This document shows positions 13,140-24,000 of a stretch of DNA of 64,000 nt, piece by piece. Both the position numbers and the translations under genes were made by a program. The notes below the pieces were generated by a model, which saw nothing but the letters and a program-made list of their open reading frames with translations, was not told the origin of the DNA and searched no databases. Source of the stretch: Marisa cornuarietis (taxonomy: Eukaryota > Mollusca > Gastropoda > Architaenioglossa > Ampullariidae). Within the stretch, counting starts at the first letter, position 1. Each line of letters starts with the position of its first letter. The stretch spans positions 372,001 through 436,000 of the forward strand of contig SMMW01000016.1 of assembly GCA_004794655.1 (NCBI GenBank), in the 5' to 3' direction.

Positions 13140-13420
13140 GTTAATTTCAATTGCTTCCCCTTTTCCAGAAAATAAAAACTAAATTTGTATCCAAAGTCGA
13201 CATAATATTTTGTCATCTTGTCTGTTTTTCTTTGTAGCTCGTCTGCGGTTCTCTTTCAAGGAAGAAAATGGGCGCCAGAAGACAGAAAGGAAAAGCGTTC
13301 TTGCAAGTTTCAACACAACTTCGGGAATTTTGTGGTAGTGGATGGTGGGAGAGAATGTTTAATGGATAGCTCCCTATTACTTCCTGGCGGAAGCCGCTGC
13401 GACTAAACTGACGTCAGTCC

Positions 13421-13720
13421 GTGGTCTGTCCTGCGCTGTCCGTGTCAGGTGTAAATCAAGGGAGCGCACGTGAAATCCAGGTGCTCCAGTCAGTTAAAAC
13501 CCTCCAGGAGGCCATCCAGCAAGCCGTGCGTCAGAGCAGACTCCCGGACGACCGCCATCTGTTTACTGCCTCCAACGTTACAACATCGAGTACGGAACAA
13601 GTTTATGTGCTGGTTTCAAACCGAGACTACACGTGTTTTGGGCGACTTACGCGAGGGCTGACAGATTGCCTTCTTCAGGCTGGAGAAACAGATTTATGTG
13701 ATGGCGGACTTTGTCGAACA
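13421..13720 (+). other. Unrecognised open frame, possible exon
   Basis: A frame open from 13421 runs to the CT tract and includes protein-like text (for example LPDDRHLFTASNVTTSS and YVLVSNRDYTCFGRL). I do not recognise a family. A pyrimidine tract ending in AG lies near 13218-13238 upstream, but no convincing acceptor sits at the frame start and no donor was identified. The frame then runs into low complexity, as non-coding frames do. Coding status is unproven. Confidence 0.15.
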
Positions 13721-13724
13721 TTTC

Positions 13725-13860
13725 CTCTTTCTTTCTCTTTCTGCGTCTTAGTCTCTTTCTCAGTCTTTCTCTCTCTCTCTCTTCCTGTCTTCTTGAGTCT
13801 CCATCTCTCCTTCTCTCACTCTCTTTCCCTTCTTCTGTATCCCATCTCTCTCTCCCATCC
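13725..13860. repeat. CT-rich low-complexity tract
   Basis: Interrupted CT/TTCT sequence; frames over it are almost only Ser, Leu and Phe. Confidence 0.85.
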
Positions 13861-14307
13861 CTGTTTCCTTTATTTTTTATTTCTCCTTTCCAAAAGCCTA
13901 CTTAACACAATTTTCAAACCGAGGTCAACACATATGTTAAGCTGGAACCCGCTTTTAGCAGCACAGTCGGGTGTATTTATGCACGTGACAGTTTAAAGTT
14001 CGTGTCGATTAGCATAGTAGCAATATCGACGTCCTCCCTGCAGCCCGTGAGGTATTTGTAGAAATTGAATTGAGATTTATGCACGCGGCACTGGAGCTGT
14101 TCAAGGACCATATGTGAGCAATAATACCTTTCCTCTTCTGTCTTAGCCCATGCAGATCTTACTCACAGCTGACCAACCAGCCTCTGTTTTGAATCTCGGG
14201 GCAGGTTTGAGAACCATTTAGTCTACACGTCTTTGATGGACGTCAAGACCTCGAGTTTGAAATAATCCAACAGTATTCGGACCACAGCAGTCTCTTCGCC
14301 GCTCTCT

Positions 14308-14472
<165 letters not shown>

Positions 14473-14574
14473 ACTTAGATATTTGCATGTGTATGACCAT
14501 CTCCCTCGTGCGTGTTTGTTTGCACATGCCCCACCCTCCGTTTGCATTCTCTCCCGCTTCTCTGTTTGCACGTG

Positions 14575-14786
14575 TGTACTGGTTAGTAACCTTCGTAACG
14601 TAATAGTTACCAACACCAGCAAGTGTTAATGGTTACTAACATCAACGATGTTATGATGGTTAGTAACAATAGAGGCGAGCTGACGGTTACTAACCGCAAC
14701 GACGGTGTGATGGTAACAGAAACGAAAGCGTGATGGTTAGCAACGGAAATGATGGTGCGATTCTTACTAACACCAGCGGTGGTCTG
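14575..14786. repeat. 27-bp minisatellite
   Basis: Units begin at about 14575, 14602, 14629, 14656, 14683, 14710, 14733 and 14760, sharing a core like ATGGTTACTAACANCAACG. Spacing is 27 bp except for one 23-bp unit at 14710. As 27 is a multiple of three, the first plus-strand units read as nonapeptides of the form MVTNINDVM; the short unit then breaks the frame. Units differ at many positions, so the array is old. Confidence 0.8.
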
Positions 14787-14789
14787 GGC

Positions 14790-17092
14790 ACAAAGGTTGC
14801 GCTTGATGGTTGCGCCCTGTACACGTGCTGGCAGTCGGTTTTCTCTAGCGCTGGGCTCGGAAAGCACGTGATGTCAGCGACCATGAGCCCGCCGCTCAGT
14901 CCTTTGCTCGTTAGGTTCTCGCCACATGCTGGCAAGACGTCTTCCACCAACGACTAACAAGAAAACTAAGAGTAACCTACCAGAGGAAGAGCAAAGCGGA
15001 AGTACCTCCCAGACGTCTACACGGGCCTGACGGGGAATGTGGGGGAGGGGTTGGGGCAAGAGGAGAGATGGGTAGCGGAGGGCGAGTTGATAGGGAGGGC
15101 ACCTTGCGGGAAGATGGAGGAGACCACTCCGCGCCACGCACGATTCAGGGATTAACGCTGAGAACATCAAGCAGATGAATGAGAGGACTGACTTGCAAGG
15201 CGATGCTCAGCAACGCCCTTGGTTCATGGCGCGCCACCAACGAGTGCCAGAAAGAATATTCGAGGGCGATATACGCTCGCCGAGAGTTCAGGACTGGGGA
15301 GGCGGGGAGTGAGGGGAAAGGGGGGTTGAACAGGACAGCACAGAGGAAGTGACGTCAACAAGTATGTCATTGGGTGCATTTTCTTTCTTCTTCTAACAAC
15401 AGACTACAATTCGTTACGATTGTTGATACCGTGAGCAGACTTCACTCACACGGTTCAAGTCCTACGATGGTAGTGATCTCAGCAGGCAGGATTTTATTGC
15501 CCCTCCCAGGGTTTTGCGTCTATGTCGCGACGACAAACAATTCATCATGCGGATTATTGAGAATTGTTACGAAAACATTATGGGTTTCCGTGCACTGTCG
15601 TTCAAGCGGTTGCAGATATGAGACAGATGTTGCATTTACTTATCCTCGCATTTCAAAAGACCTTTCTTGGGATACACTCCATGACAGCCTATTGATCACA
15701 CCTGGTGGTTAACAACCAAAGCTCAAATCGAATGCATAATGAGACTTTGTGTACTTGACTGAGTGAAAAGAAACTTCTGGTGCTGAACACATACTTCATC
15801 ATTTAGATAATGAATTTTAGACAATTTAAGCTGCTTTAAACAACCATCATTAGAAGACAATAAGTGCTTACCTGATAATGCATTAGTGAAAGTCTGCAAT
15901 GAGCTGTGCAGCTAGGACAGATTTACATGCATCAAAATATGACTAAACCACAAGATAGAGAGAGAGATTGAGAGAAGGCTGGGAGAAAGCAAACCAGCAT
16001 AAGGTCAAAGCTATGACCCTCATTTTTCTTTGGCTTGTGGCTAGAGCTCAAAAGGTTTAGGAACAGCGGGTACTTTCTTCATAAACAAGTCAATAAAGGA
16101 TTAATAACTTATTTTCTTGGTTGAAAATGCACTGGCAGCTGTCTCCGAAAGCTGATTTCATGGCAGATTTCTTATATAACGTTTGTCACGCGTGTTAAAC
16201 AATCTGGTCCAACAACATACGCAGAACTGAAAGAAAGTGCATAAAGGACACTAGAAGAAAACATTGGGTAATTAGAGAAAAACGTTCTCGGCCATAAGGC
16301 CCCAAAAAAATCGAAAAAGAAAAAAAGAAAAGAAAGGAGTTCATTTGAAATACGGCGCATATGTTTTTTCCTTTTCAAAGATGATTCAGTTTATTGTATG
16401 CATCGCTGTCAAGGGACGAACGATATTTGCACGATGCATGTCATCGCGACATCTTGGCTACAGGAAGGATAATAAAATAAAGTCCCCGCTAAGTTCCCCA
16501 AAATGCCCAATAAAAACACGCAATTGTCGCGAAAGATAAACGTGTTTATCGAAAGCAACAAACCGCAAAAAAGTCCTCTTAAGTGGCGAACTTTGCTCGT
16601 GTCTGAAGCATTTCGCCATACCTCGTTCTTTGTTCTTTTGCGTTCAGTTTGTTTGCAGCGCTCATAGAAAGAAAAACAACTTTACAGGTACGCTCACTCA
16701 CAACAAGTGTGGCTACCTGTAACTGATTTCCCCTAGACTGGTGGGTATCGTAGAATGTGCACTGAGAAATTTACCATCAGCGCAGTATACAGGGACCGGA
16801 CGTGACAAGGATAACAAGGACAACAAGGAGAGAAAGTATTGCGCCTTGACGCTGGACAATAAAACTTGTTTGCTTTACCGACAGCTTTTATTTAAATATC
16901 TTCAGCCATCGTCGCAGTTGGGGACCAAACCGCTCGCGTGGGCGTGACAGGGTCAGCGAGGTCAAACGATAATGTTGACACAACCTGATTCTGTAACGCG
17001 CTGACACGAACCGAACTAACAGCCTCACCGGTGGTTTCCTGCAAGCTTGCAATAAAATGACGAGTCGCCCAGGTAATGAGATTGCCCCGAGC
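14790..17092. other. Unannotated stretch
   Basis: No supported gene. 14870-15350 is GC-richer with G-rich patches (near 15030-15110 and 15295-15330). 15720-16560 is AT-rich, with a GA patch near 15956-15976 and an A-rich patch near 16310-16336. The 112-residue frame at 15374-15712 has no recognised domain. Confidence 0.5.
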
Positions 17093-17288
17093 GGACCGCC
17101 GAGTGTTTTTTTTTTGTTTTTTTTTTTTTTTACATTTATTGACAGGTACATAACGCATGTAATGCAGTATTTTACAATATGAAAAACAAACATGCACATA
17201 AGGTAACATTCATTTAAGAGTACATCCATCCACCAAGCAAGCCATGCAACAGACAATGTTTAATCTTGCACATGGACCGCCGAGTGTT
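17093..17288 (-). pseudogene. Retroposed 3'-UTR fragment with TSD
   Basis: A 166-bp insertion (17108-17273) is flanked by perfect 15-bp direct repeats GGACCGCCGAGTGTT at 17093-17107 and 17274-17288. Read on the minus strand it ends in AATAAATGT followed by an A tract of about 24 bases with one C (17108-17131). This is the layout of a 5'-truncated, polyadenylated transcript inserted by LINE-type target-primed reverse transcription, or of a poly(A)-tailed SINE or LINE end. No Pol III A or B box is visible, which favours a Pol II transcript. The source gene is unknown. The poly(A) begins only a few bases after the signal, closer than usual. Confidence 0.8.
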
Positions 17289-18499
17289 ATCCGGGCTCAT
17301 CGTGTTAAAGGCCCACCCGAGTGAAACAACGGTAAAGGTTCATTTCCTGCAATGTCATATGGTAGAATTATTGATATAGCTTTACCTCGCAAACAAGAAT
17401 TTGGATCACGTGCACTTGCTTCTGCTTTTAATGATACCGGAAGTTAAAAATTAGATTAACGTATAATTATGTGGTTTTGTCCAAAACTGACTAAATAAAT
17501 ATTTGGAAACTGACGCTACATTATAAGACAATTTAATGAAAGATTTTGGTTTTATTATCAACAACATCATGGATATATCGAGGTCCATTATGAAAGAACA
17601 GGCAAATACAAATATTGAGATAAATATAACAGAGTAAGAGACAATGGCAGGAGTTACTAAGAAAAGCTATGTTTAAAGTGTGTCGACTCGGGTTGGGTTT
17701 TAACGCTGTTGGCTGATATTAGGATAAGTCTATACGAGCCACAAAAACTGGGGATAATGAACGGCATCGTCAGTTGACGATGATAGCGATAATGATGAAG
17801 AAAATGTACGCTTGCGAGAGTGACAATAAAAGTTAGAGCTGCTGCACACAGATTTAAGTTAAAAAAAATACCTCTCCTGTTTTCTGTCAGTTAATAATGT
17901 ACAGGTGTAGATTTCGGTGATTTATCTGCTGTTCACATTTGACACCACAGCACTTCTTTCACTTCGAGTCAATAAGTCATATGATTTGTCTTAGCAGACG
18001 ACTCTCGATTCCTGGAACTCGGTTTTCTGCATCTCAGATCACATACCGGACTTGGGGTTCGCCAGGTTAATAACGATTCAGACCTCGTTGTGATTCCCAA
18101 TTCATGAACTAGATTTGTCCCCGAAGTATCTGCAGTTAGGGATGGCATGAGTAAAGGAAGCTGTGCACAGCAGTCAGGAGACAGACAAAGCATGAACTTG
18201 AGGTTCTTTCTTTAGGGAAATTCCGTCCCACGGAAACCTCCACCCGAGAGAGTGAGATGACTGCTCATTGCTAACTTACAGGCGACAACACAGCCTCGGC
18301 TGGTAATTTTGTGGGCGGTGACTGCGCAGCCTGCACCATGTCAGACTGATCTCACACTTTCCTTTCATGCAAATGGGGGTGAAACGTGGGTGGCATAATG
18401 GGACCTAATGAAGAGACATGTATGTCTGCCAATCGAGGTTGAGCGGTACCGGTCAGGTCAGCCTGCATTGCATAGTCCATGTAAATCCCTCTCTAGCTC

Positions 18500-18502
<3 letters not shown>
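17289..18502. other. Unannotated AT-rich stretch
   Basis: AT-rich sequence with no supported gene or repeat; composition becomes balanced after about 17.95 kb. Confidence 0.55.

Positions 18503-18559
<57 letters not shown>
18503..18559. repeat. (GT)n microsatellite
   Basis: About 28 perfect GT units. Confidence 0.95.
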
Positions 18560-18560
<1 letters not shown>

Positions 18561-19545
18561 TCGGTTGTTGCGCAAAACTCTTTCCTCAGCTAATGAGAGT
18601 TGAGCCAACAGACGATACAAAAGGAAAATAAACCATTAGGTGGCAGGTTTCTCACCCATCCCCTCTCCCTTTTCACTGAACGTATCGGATGACACGGGTC
18701 TTTAGGAGGATCCGCTCCCAGCCAGTGAGAATTCTTTGTGTTTTCCTGACTGTGAATCAAAGACTTGTTCGACATTCCTGAAGTTTTCTTGCTTTATAAA
18801 AAGAAATGAAGTCGTAGAATTATCTTTGCCTCTCAGTTACACGTCCGTGCTCCAGAACGAGGGTCCTCCGGGCCACACGTGACTCTGAAAGGGAGAATAC
18901 CCATCACTGCACCGAAGGGCGGCGTCATAATCAAGAACAGTGAATATCCTTTTGTTGTTCTTCCACTCATATATAGCACTCCCTTTTAATGTTCCCTATT
19001 GAACTACTATGTCTGAGGTAAAGAGGATCCAGAAGAGGAGCCGTCCATTTTTTTTCTTCCCCCATCTACTACACATTATCACTTAATTTATCCCATCCAT
19101 AAGCACTTATAATGCCAAGGGCATTTTGGAATAAATGTTGCCACGAAGGCTAAGATTCGTGATTTTGTCCTACTTGTACTGTCAAGCCCATCGCCAGCGG
19201 TCAGAGCTTGTTCCCCCTTCAAACTCGGGGTTTGCGTGACATTTTGCTTATCAACATGGATGGCGAAGGAAGTTAGAGGGAAGTCTGGTCGGTCGTCAGG
19301 GCCCTCGCTGTTTTGCAAATGGCGGCAGCATTAATGCTCATTAGTTAATGAATGTCAGAGGAGTGAGGTATTCTCGACAGAGGTTGGTGTGTGGGGGAGG
19401 GGCTGAAGGGGGAGGGGAGAGAAACAGGGAGAGTTGTGAATTAACAACACGAGGTAAAATAAAGACCGTTGTGAATGCATTTGGGCTGACGGTATTAGCA
19501 AGTATGTGGGCGAGAATAATGACTGGGCTGAAGAATGCCAATCAT

Positions 19546-19546
<1 letters not shown>
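18560..19546. other. Unannotated stretch
   Basis: No supported gene. A G-rich patch lies near 19387-19430; frames in this interval have no recognised domain. Confidence 0.5.
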
Positions 19547-19617
<71 letters not shown>

Positions 19618-19746
19618 ACACACACACACAAACACACAAACACACTGTCTCTCTCTCTCACACACAGTCTCTCAACTTTCTCTCTCACACACACTCTCTC
19701 TTTCTCTCTCTCACACACACACACACTGTCTCTCTCTCCATCTCTA

Positions 19747-19797
<51 letters not shown>
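19547..19797. repeat. Compound (CA)n/(CT)n microsatellite
   Basis: About 250 bases alternating between CA blocks (19547-19645 and 19762-19797) and CT blocks, with small CACACACT hybrids. Six or more overlapping frames on both strands arise only from this repeat, including a 188-residue one that has unique tails but no support as a gene. Confidence 0.95.
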
Positions 19798-19799
<2 letters not shown>

Positions 19800-20725
19800 G
19801 TACATAAAGAAATTTCTCTGTGTTTCGTGTCCAGCTTCCATGATGCTTGGATCCTCCCAGAACCAGCACAACGGTCAGATTCAGTTACCATCCGCATTTG
19901 CAGACTCAGCTTGACATGATCGGATTCTGACAGTGCTTTGCATCATCGGGTTCTGTAAATATTTCGTGATCAGATCGACATTATTAATATTAGCGTTGTC
20001 CAAGTCTACACGATTCTAACCAGCGTGGGAGCTGCCTGTACTGTGTGCCATGATTATTATTAATAAATATTAACAAATAATAATTGAGCTTACAAAGCGC
20101 ACTTTCCCGTGCTAAACATTTCATTTAATCAGAGCTAAGCAGCAGCATACAGGCAACACAGTGCCCAACATTAAAGACGCAAAGACGAGCACGGAGGAAG
20201 AGGGAGAAAAAAAAAGGAATAATCCGAAAGAGTTAGCTGGCTATGAAAGATATTTGTAAAAGAGAACTTGCAAGCTTCACTCGATCTTTACTGAACACTA
20301 CGGAAGTCTAAGCGGCGGTTCCGACCCCTTGGACGGATGTATTTAACCCTTTTTCAAAAAATCCTAAAAAATTAACTAAAAGAGGTAGAAGAACAACTCA
20401 AATTGATAATGATAGATCAAAATGTAGAGAAAAGGAGCAGCCTAACCTTGTGTTTGCTTGAAAACACACTTTTATAGTATTCCCAACAGAAAAGGCTATG
20501 ATAATGAGCTCAAAAAAAAAAAACAACTCCCGCAATATAAATGAAAATAACATAAGGGAAGAAACTACTGAAACCGTTAGGAAATAGTCCACCATGATTC
20601 CCTCCCTTTAAAAAAACTGGTCCAGCCAATCAAAAAATTTCGTTTGTAAGAGGGAAAGATGTAAACAAATGGTCGAGCGCCATGTTGAATTATCGAAAAG
20701 TAGGTTGCGGTTTACTCAATTTGAC
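19798..20725. other. Unannotated stretch
   Basis: No supported gene. It includes AT-rich DNA and short A runs near 20200 and 20511-20523. 20,640-20,720 contains GCGCCATGTTG, loosely like a YY1 core, just upstream of the possible first exon below. Confidence 0.45.
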
Positions 20726-20765
20726 ATGGATTTGTACTTCAACAACCGCAAAGGAGAAGAAAATA
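20726..20765 (+). CDS. Possible first coding exon (candidate A)
   Basis: An ATG at 20726 opens MDLYFNNRKGEE and the frame meets a perfect GTAAGT donor at 20766-20771. A GCGCCATGTTG motif lies about 45 bases upstream. The exon is only 40 bases, no downstream acceptor was identified and the protein is not recognisable. The combination of a start and a consensus donor is common by chance, so this is only a candidate. Confidence 0.15.
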
Positions 20766-20771
20766 GTAAGT

Positions 20772-21285
20772 AATATTTAAATTCTAATGTATATTCTAAT
20801 AAAACATATGTTTGTTTGGTACTTTATGTCTGTATATATTGTGTAAATAATTTTTTTGTTTCTGAAATTTACGTTCAAGTGTTCTAAAACACATATAGTT
20901 CATTTGATTTTATTACTCGAAGACAAAACCTATGTATCTTAAAATTTACACCAAGTGAATATTTTAAAAAAGCTCTTTAAAACGGTGTATTACAGATGGT
21001 TATCTTTACTGTAGGTTAATAAATATAAATTTTCAAAGCTGCCCGTCGAAATTTCAATACCGGGAATTTGCTAGCCATTTTCCTAACAGAAAAACAGGTA
21101 GCGTGGGAAAATGCAAAGACTTCTTGTTAAAACTTACTTCCTACATTTTTTAAGAAAGACAATTGTGTTCAGAAATGAATAAGCTATCTTATTTATTAAG
21201 TTTTTCTTCTAAAAAAATGATGTTTAAGAGTAACAACATTTAAAAACTGCATCACACCATAGGGTGCGAACCGGGTTCAGGCGAA
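20772..21285. other. AT-rich unannotated stretch
   Basis: Strongly AT-rich, compatible with intron or intergenic DNA. No feature supported. Confidence 0.5.
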
Positions 21286-21297
21286 GATCACGTGATC
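21286..21297. promoter_or_regulatory. Perfect palindrome with CACGTG E-box
   Basis: GATCACGTGATC is a perfect 12-bp palindrome whose centre is the canonical E-box CACGTG (MYC/MAX/USF/CLOCK type). It lies about 500 bases upstream of the ATGGCG start at 21794. A single site has little predictive value. Confidence 0.35.
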
Positions 21298-21562
21298 GAA
21301 CCTATGAGGGCGATCGGTAAGGAACGAGTTCAAATGCAGGCATAAATGTCGTTTGTTCGTTTCTATATTCCGTTGTAACTGCCTAGCTTTTTTTTTTTTT
21401 ATCAATCTCCCTATCGTTAAAATGGGCAGAACTTTCATATAGGTGGTTTTACTAGGTCACGGCGGGCTGTGCTATTTTGTGGGAGGGGAGACCGGGTAGG
21501 ATCGATATTTGAGAGGGGTGTGAGGGTGGGCATTGGTTGGTGTTGTGTGTGATTTATGAAGT

Positions 21563-21597
21563 GGGGTTTGGGTTATGGGTGTGGGTTGGGGGTAGGG
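21563..21597 (+). promoter_or_regulatory. G-quadruplex motif
   Basis: Six runs of three or more G are separated by loops of 2-4 bases (GGGG, GGG, GGG, GGG, GGGGG, GGG), which satisfies the usual four-run G-quadruplex rule. It sits about 200 bases upstream of the candidate start at 21794, a typical promoter-proximal position. Confidence 0.5.
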
Positions 21598-21675
21598 TTA
21601 GAGGTAGGTTTTATTGTAGAGGAGAAATGTTGAGGACTGGTCGAGTGACGTGATGGTGATTGACATGGAGTTGTG

Positions 21676-21725
21676 TTAAATTATTGGCTGGTTTTAGTCA
21701 TTAAATTATTGGCTGGTTTTAGTCA
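21676..21725 (+). promoter_or_regulatory. 25-bp tandem repeat with two CCAAT boxes
   Basis: A 25-bp unit is perfectly duplicated, each copy carrying ATTGGCTGG, an inverted CCAAT box (NF-Y type), at 21683-21687 and 21708-21712. The boxes lie about 90-110 bases upstream of the ATGGCG at 21794, within the range in which CCAAT boxes act. The identical copies indicate a recent duplication. Promoter function is inferred. Confidence 0.4.
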
Positions 21726-21793
21726 TGTGATATTTTGCGCGGAAAAGTTTTGATTTGATGTGAGCAGACGATAGAAATTCGAGAGGATTGAAG

Positions 21794-21876
21794 ATGGCGA
21801 GTGTGCCTGGAAATTTCGCGAAAATTTGTGGTGCAATTGTGGAATTCATGGAAAGCGAGGAGACAGAAGAAGTTAA
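21794..21876 (+). CDS. Possible first coding exon (candidate B)
   Basis: ATG at 21794 lies in GAAGATGGCG, a good start context and a YY1-like motif. It opens a 27-codon frame beginning MASVPGNFAKICGAIV with an acidic stretch (EFMESEETEEV), and a GTGAGT donor lies at 21877-21882; without splicing the frame stops at once. Upstream are paired CCAAT boxes, a G-quadruplex motif and a palindromic E-box. I do not recognise the protein. The next exon was not found; the partly duplicated segment downstream (21926-22085) could be intron, transcribed UTR or a repeat. An alternative is the end of an unclassified transposon. Confidence 0.25.
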
Positions 21877-21925
21877 GTGAGTTGGTAGTTTTATGCAACT
21901 TTGGGGGGAGGAGAAATTCTGAATA

Positions 21926-22085
21926 TTTTTGGATATTATTTCTCGGAAAAAGTGGAGGAAGGATTCGAAGAAGATGGGGAAGGCGACTTCAGGAAAAATT
22001 TTGTTCATTTCTGGATATTATTTCTCGGAAGAATTGGAGGAAGGATTCGGAGAAGATGAAGGAGACGATATCAGGGGAGTTTAGC
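21926..22085 (+). repeat. Two-copy 82-bp imperfect tandem repeat
   Basis: GGATATTATTTCTCGGAA starts at 21931 and again at 22013, followed in both by GGAGGAAGGATTCG and AGAAGATG. The 82-bp period is not a multiple of three, so the acidic sequence each copy could encode (GYYFSE followed by EEGF) falls in two different frames. Purine bias is strong. Confidence 0.75.
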
Positions 22086-22108
22086 GAGGAGAGAGAGCAG
22101 AAGATGAG

Positions 22109-22152
22109 TGACGTAATAGTGACGTCACTAATTTGCATAGCTCCGCCTACAG
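22109..22152 (+). promoter_or_regulatory. CRE, half-CRE and octamer cluster
   Basis: TGACGTAA at 22109-22116, the full palindromic CRE TGACGTCA at 22120-22127 and the perfect octamer ATTTGCAT at 22131-22138 fall within 30 bases. They are followed by CTCCGCC and the donor-like CAGGTAAGC (GT at 22153). CREB/ATF and POU (Oct) factors bind such sites in animals. The cluster is seen directly; activity is inferred. Confidence 0.4.
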
Positions 22153-22159
22153 GTAAGCC

Positions 22160-23610
22160 ATTTTTGTTATGACGTCGCAAAACCAGTTCCTTAAAATGAT
22201 ATGCAATCACAGTCGGTCGCCTGATACATCTGCACAGAATACTTTACCGTAATTATGCCACCAACACCCAACTCGCCCATCAGTCTAGTCCCAGCGCTCG
22301 GCTAAGCCACCTAAAAATATAGTAATTGTCGTCTACCAAAATACATGGTGGGTAGGGGAAGTCTGAACTGAAAAGCATCGAGGTCGAAAAGTGATTCCTA
22401 TTCTTAAAAAAAAACAAACTAGAAAGAATCTATCGTCAAGAGCTTGTAAAAAAATTAGAGGTTGATTTGTTGCCCCCACAACGTGAGGGAGTGAACCAGT
22501 TACCGCCGATAAAACCTGACACAGTTCTGTAGCTGTGGGTGGTGTTACTAAGCTGGTGTTACAGCTTCTAAAAAGCGGTTCATCTCTACACCACAGTAGT
22601 GGTACTGGTGAGGAGTGAGGGTGAACACGTTAGAAAAAAATTGTCGCTCTGGTCCAGAGAACCGCTAACCGCAGAAATTCCGAACCTGGATGCGCCGTGT
22701 CTACTGCTTTGTGTGTACGTGTGTGTGTGTGTGTGTTCTTCCATTCATTAATTCATCATCCTTTTCTTGTTTGGAAAGATGAGCCGTTGGGGACAGCCGG
22801 GCCATCAAGACGGGGCTTGTGTAAAGCTCTCTCTCGCGCGCACACAGAGAGAGAAAAGACGATTCCTCCCCCCCCCCTTCTTCCCAACTCCCGCACAAAT
22901 CTGTCTCAGACAAGTCTCCTCTTGGACTATCAGCTCCTTCACCCCATCTACCTCATGTCTAGTCTACCATCTTATCCCTTATCGCTGTTAGTCGCTCGAC
23001 TGTTGCTAACCCGCCCCTCCACCCACCTTTGCTCTTTTCTTCTCACCTTTTGACCTGCGTGGGTTCAGACCTGCACGAAGCAGGTGCAAGTGCGGCGATT
23101 GTGCGAGACGAATGCTTGATGGGGTGTGGGGTAGGGGGTCGAGAACAGAGGTGGTCCGCCAGTCGTAAACTTCCTGCGGGAAAGTGGACTCCATTGATAA
23201 CTTTTAAAAATCCGGCTCAGAGCTTTGCCTTCGGTTGTGTGTGCGTGTGCAGAGGTGCGATTATGTGTGCGTCACAGTGCGTGTGCATATATTTGATGCT
23301 ATATAGTTGTACACTGTATGTCATGTGAATAATAGACTATTGGATTTATCAGTACTGAGAGGGTTAAAGAATAAAGCATATTTTGAGAATCCTACTCTCG
23401 CCATGGTATTCCTCTTCCTGTGTCGGGGCTTTCACACACGCACACAAACGCGTTCGCGCGCGCACGCATGAACATAAAAAAACAAACTAATAAACAATCA
23501 AAAACACGCATGTTCGAAATATATATATTTAGATCAAAATTTAAGGACACATTTAAAACGACAAAGTGTAAATTGTATTATAACTGAGACCCTTGTTTTC
23601 TTAAACTGAA
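22160..23610. other. Unannotated stretch
   Basis: No supported gene. It holds a short GT tract near 22715-22736, a C run near 22868-22879 and alternating CG/CA near 23455-23467. Confidence 0.5.
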
Positions 23611-23663
23611 GTCAGGTGAGTTTTTTTTTTTGTTTTGAAAACCATGTATTGCGTACATCGCAT

Positions 23664-23828
23664 ATGAATCCACTCGATTTGCTAGAAAATTTTAAATTGC
23701 TAGAAAAACAAGAGGAACCTAAAGAATTGTCTGTCGCTGAAGAGTATGCCATTCTAACACTAAAAGGTCAGACGGTAACCCGGAAGAACAGTGAAACGGT
23801 CAGCGGAAATGTATGGCAGCAGAGATGA
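23664..23828 (+). other. Short protein-like ORF, unrecognised
   Basis: From an ATG at 23664 the frame encodes 54 residues with balanced, helix-prone composition (for example LLENFKLLEKQEEPKELSVA, then EEYAILTLKGQTVTRKN). It stops at 23826-23828. A strong donor-like CAG|GTGAGT lies upstream at 23613-23621, in the wrong place to serve this ORF. No domain recognised. It could be an exon piece, a transposon-protein remnant or chance. Confidence 0.2.
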
Positions 23829-24000
23829 GAAAATGCTGGCCCCGTCCAGAGACAGCGCCAGAACTACAGAACTACAGAACAGAACTACAGCGAGTGTTGA
23901 GGTCACAGAGGGCGTTGGAGTAAGAGCCCTTAACTTCCGCCAATTTTTACCGCTGGGATGAACAGCCTCCAACTCCCCCATCTGTCTTCGCTAGCTCCGG

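Noticed and set aside
19348..19919. Frames of 137-188 codons over the CA/CT array
   Set aside because: They exist only because dinucleotide repeats lack stops; HTHTHT and SLSLSL text is not a protein.
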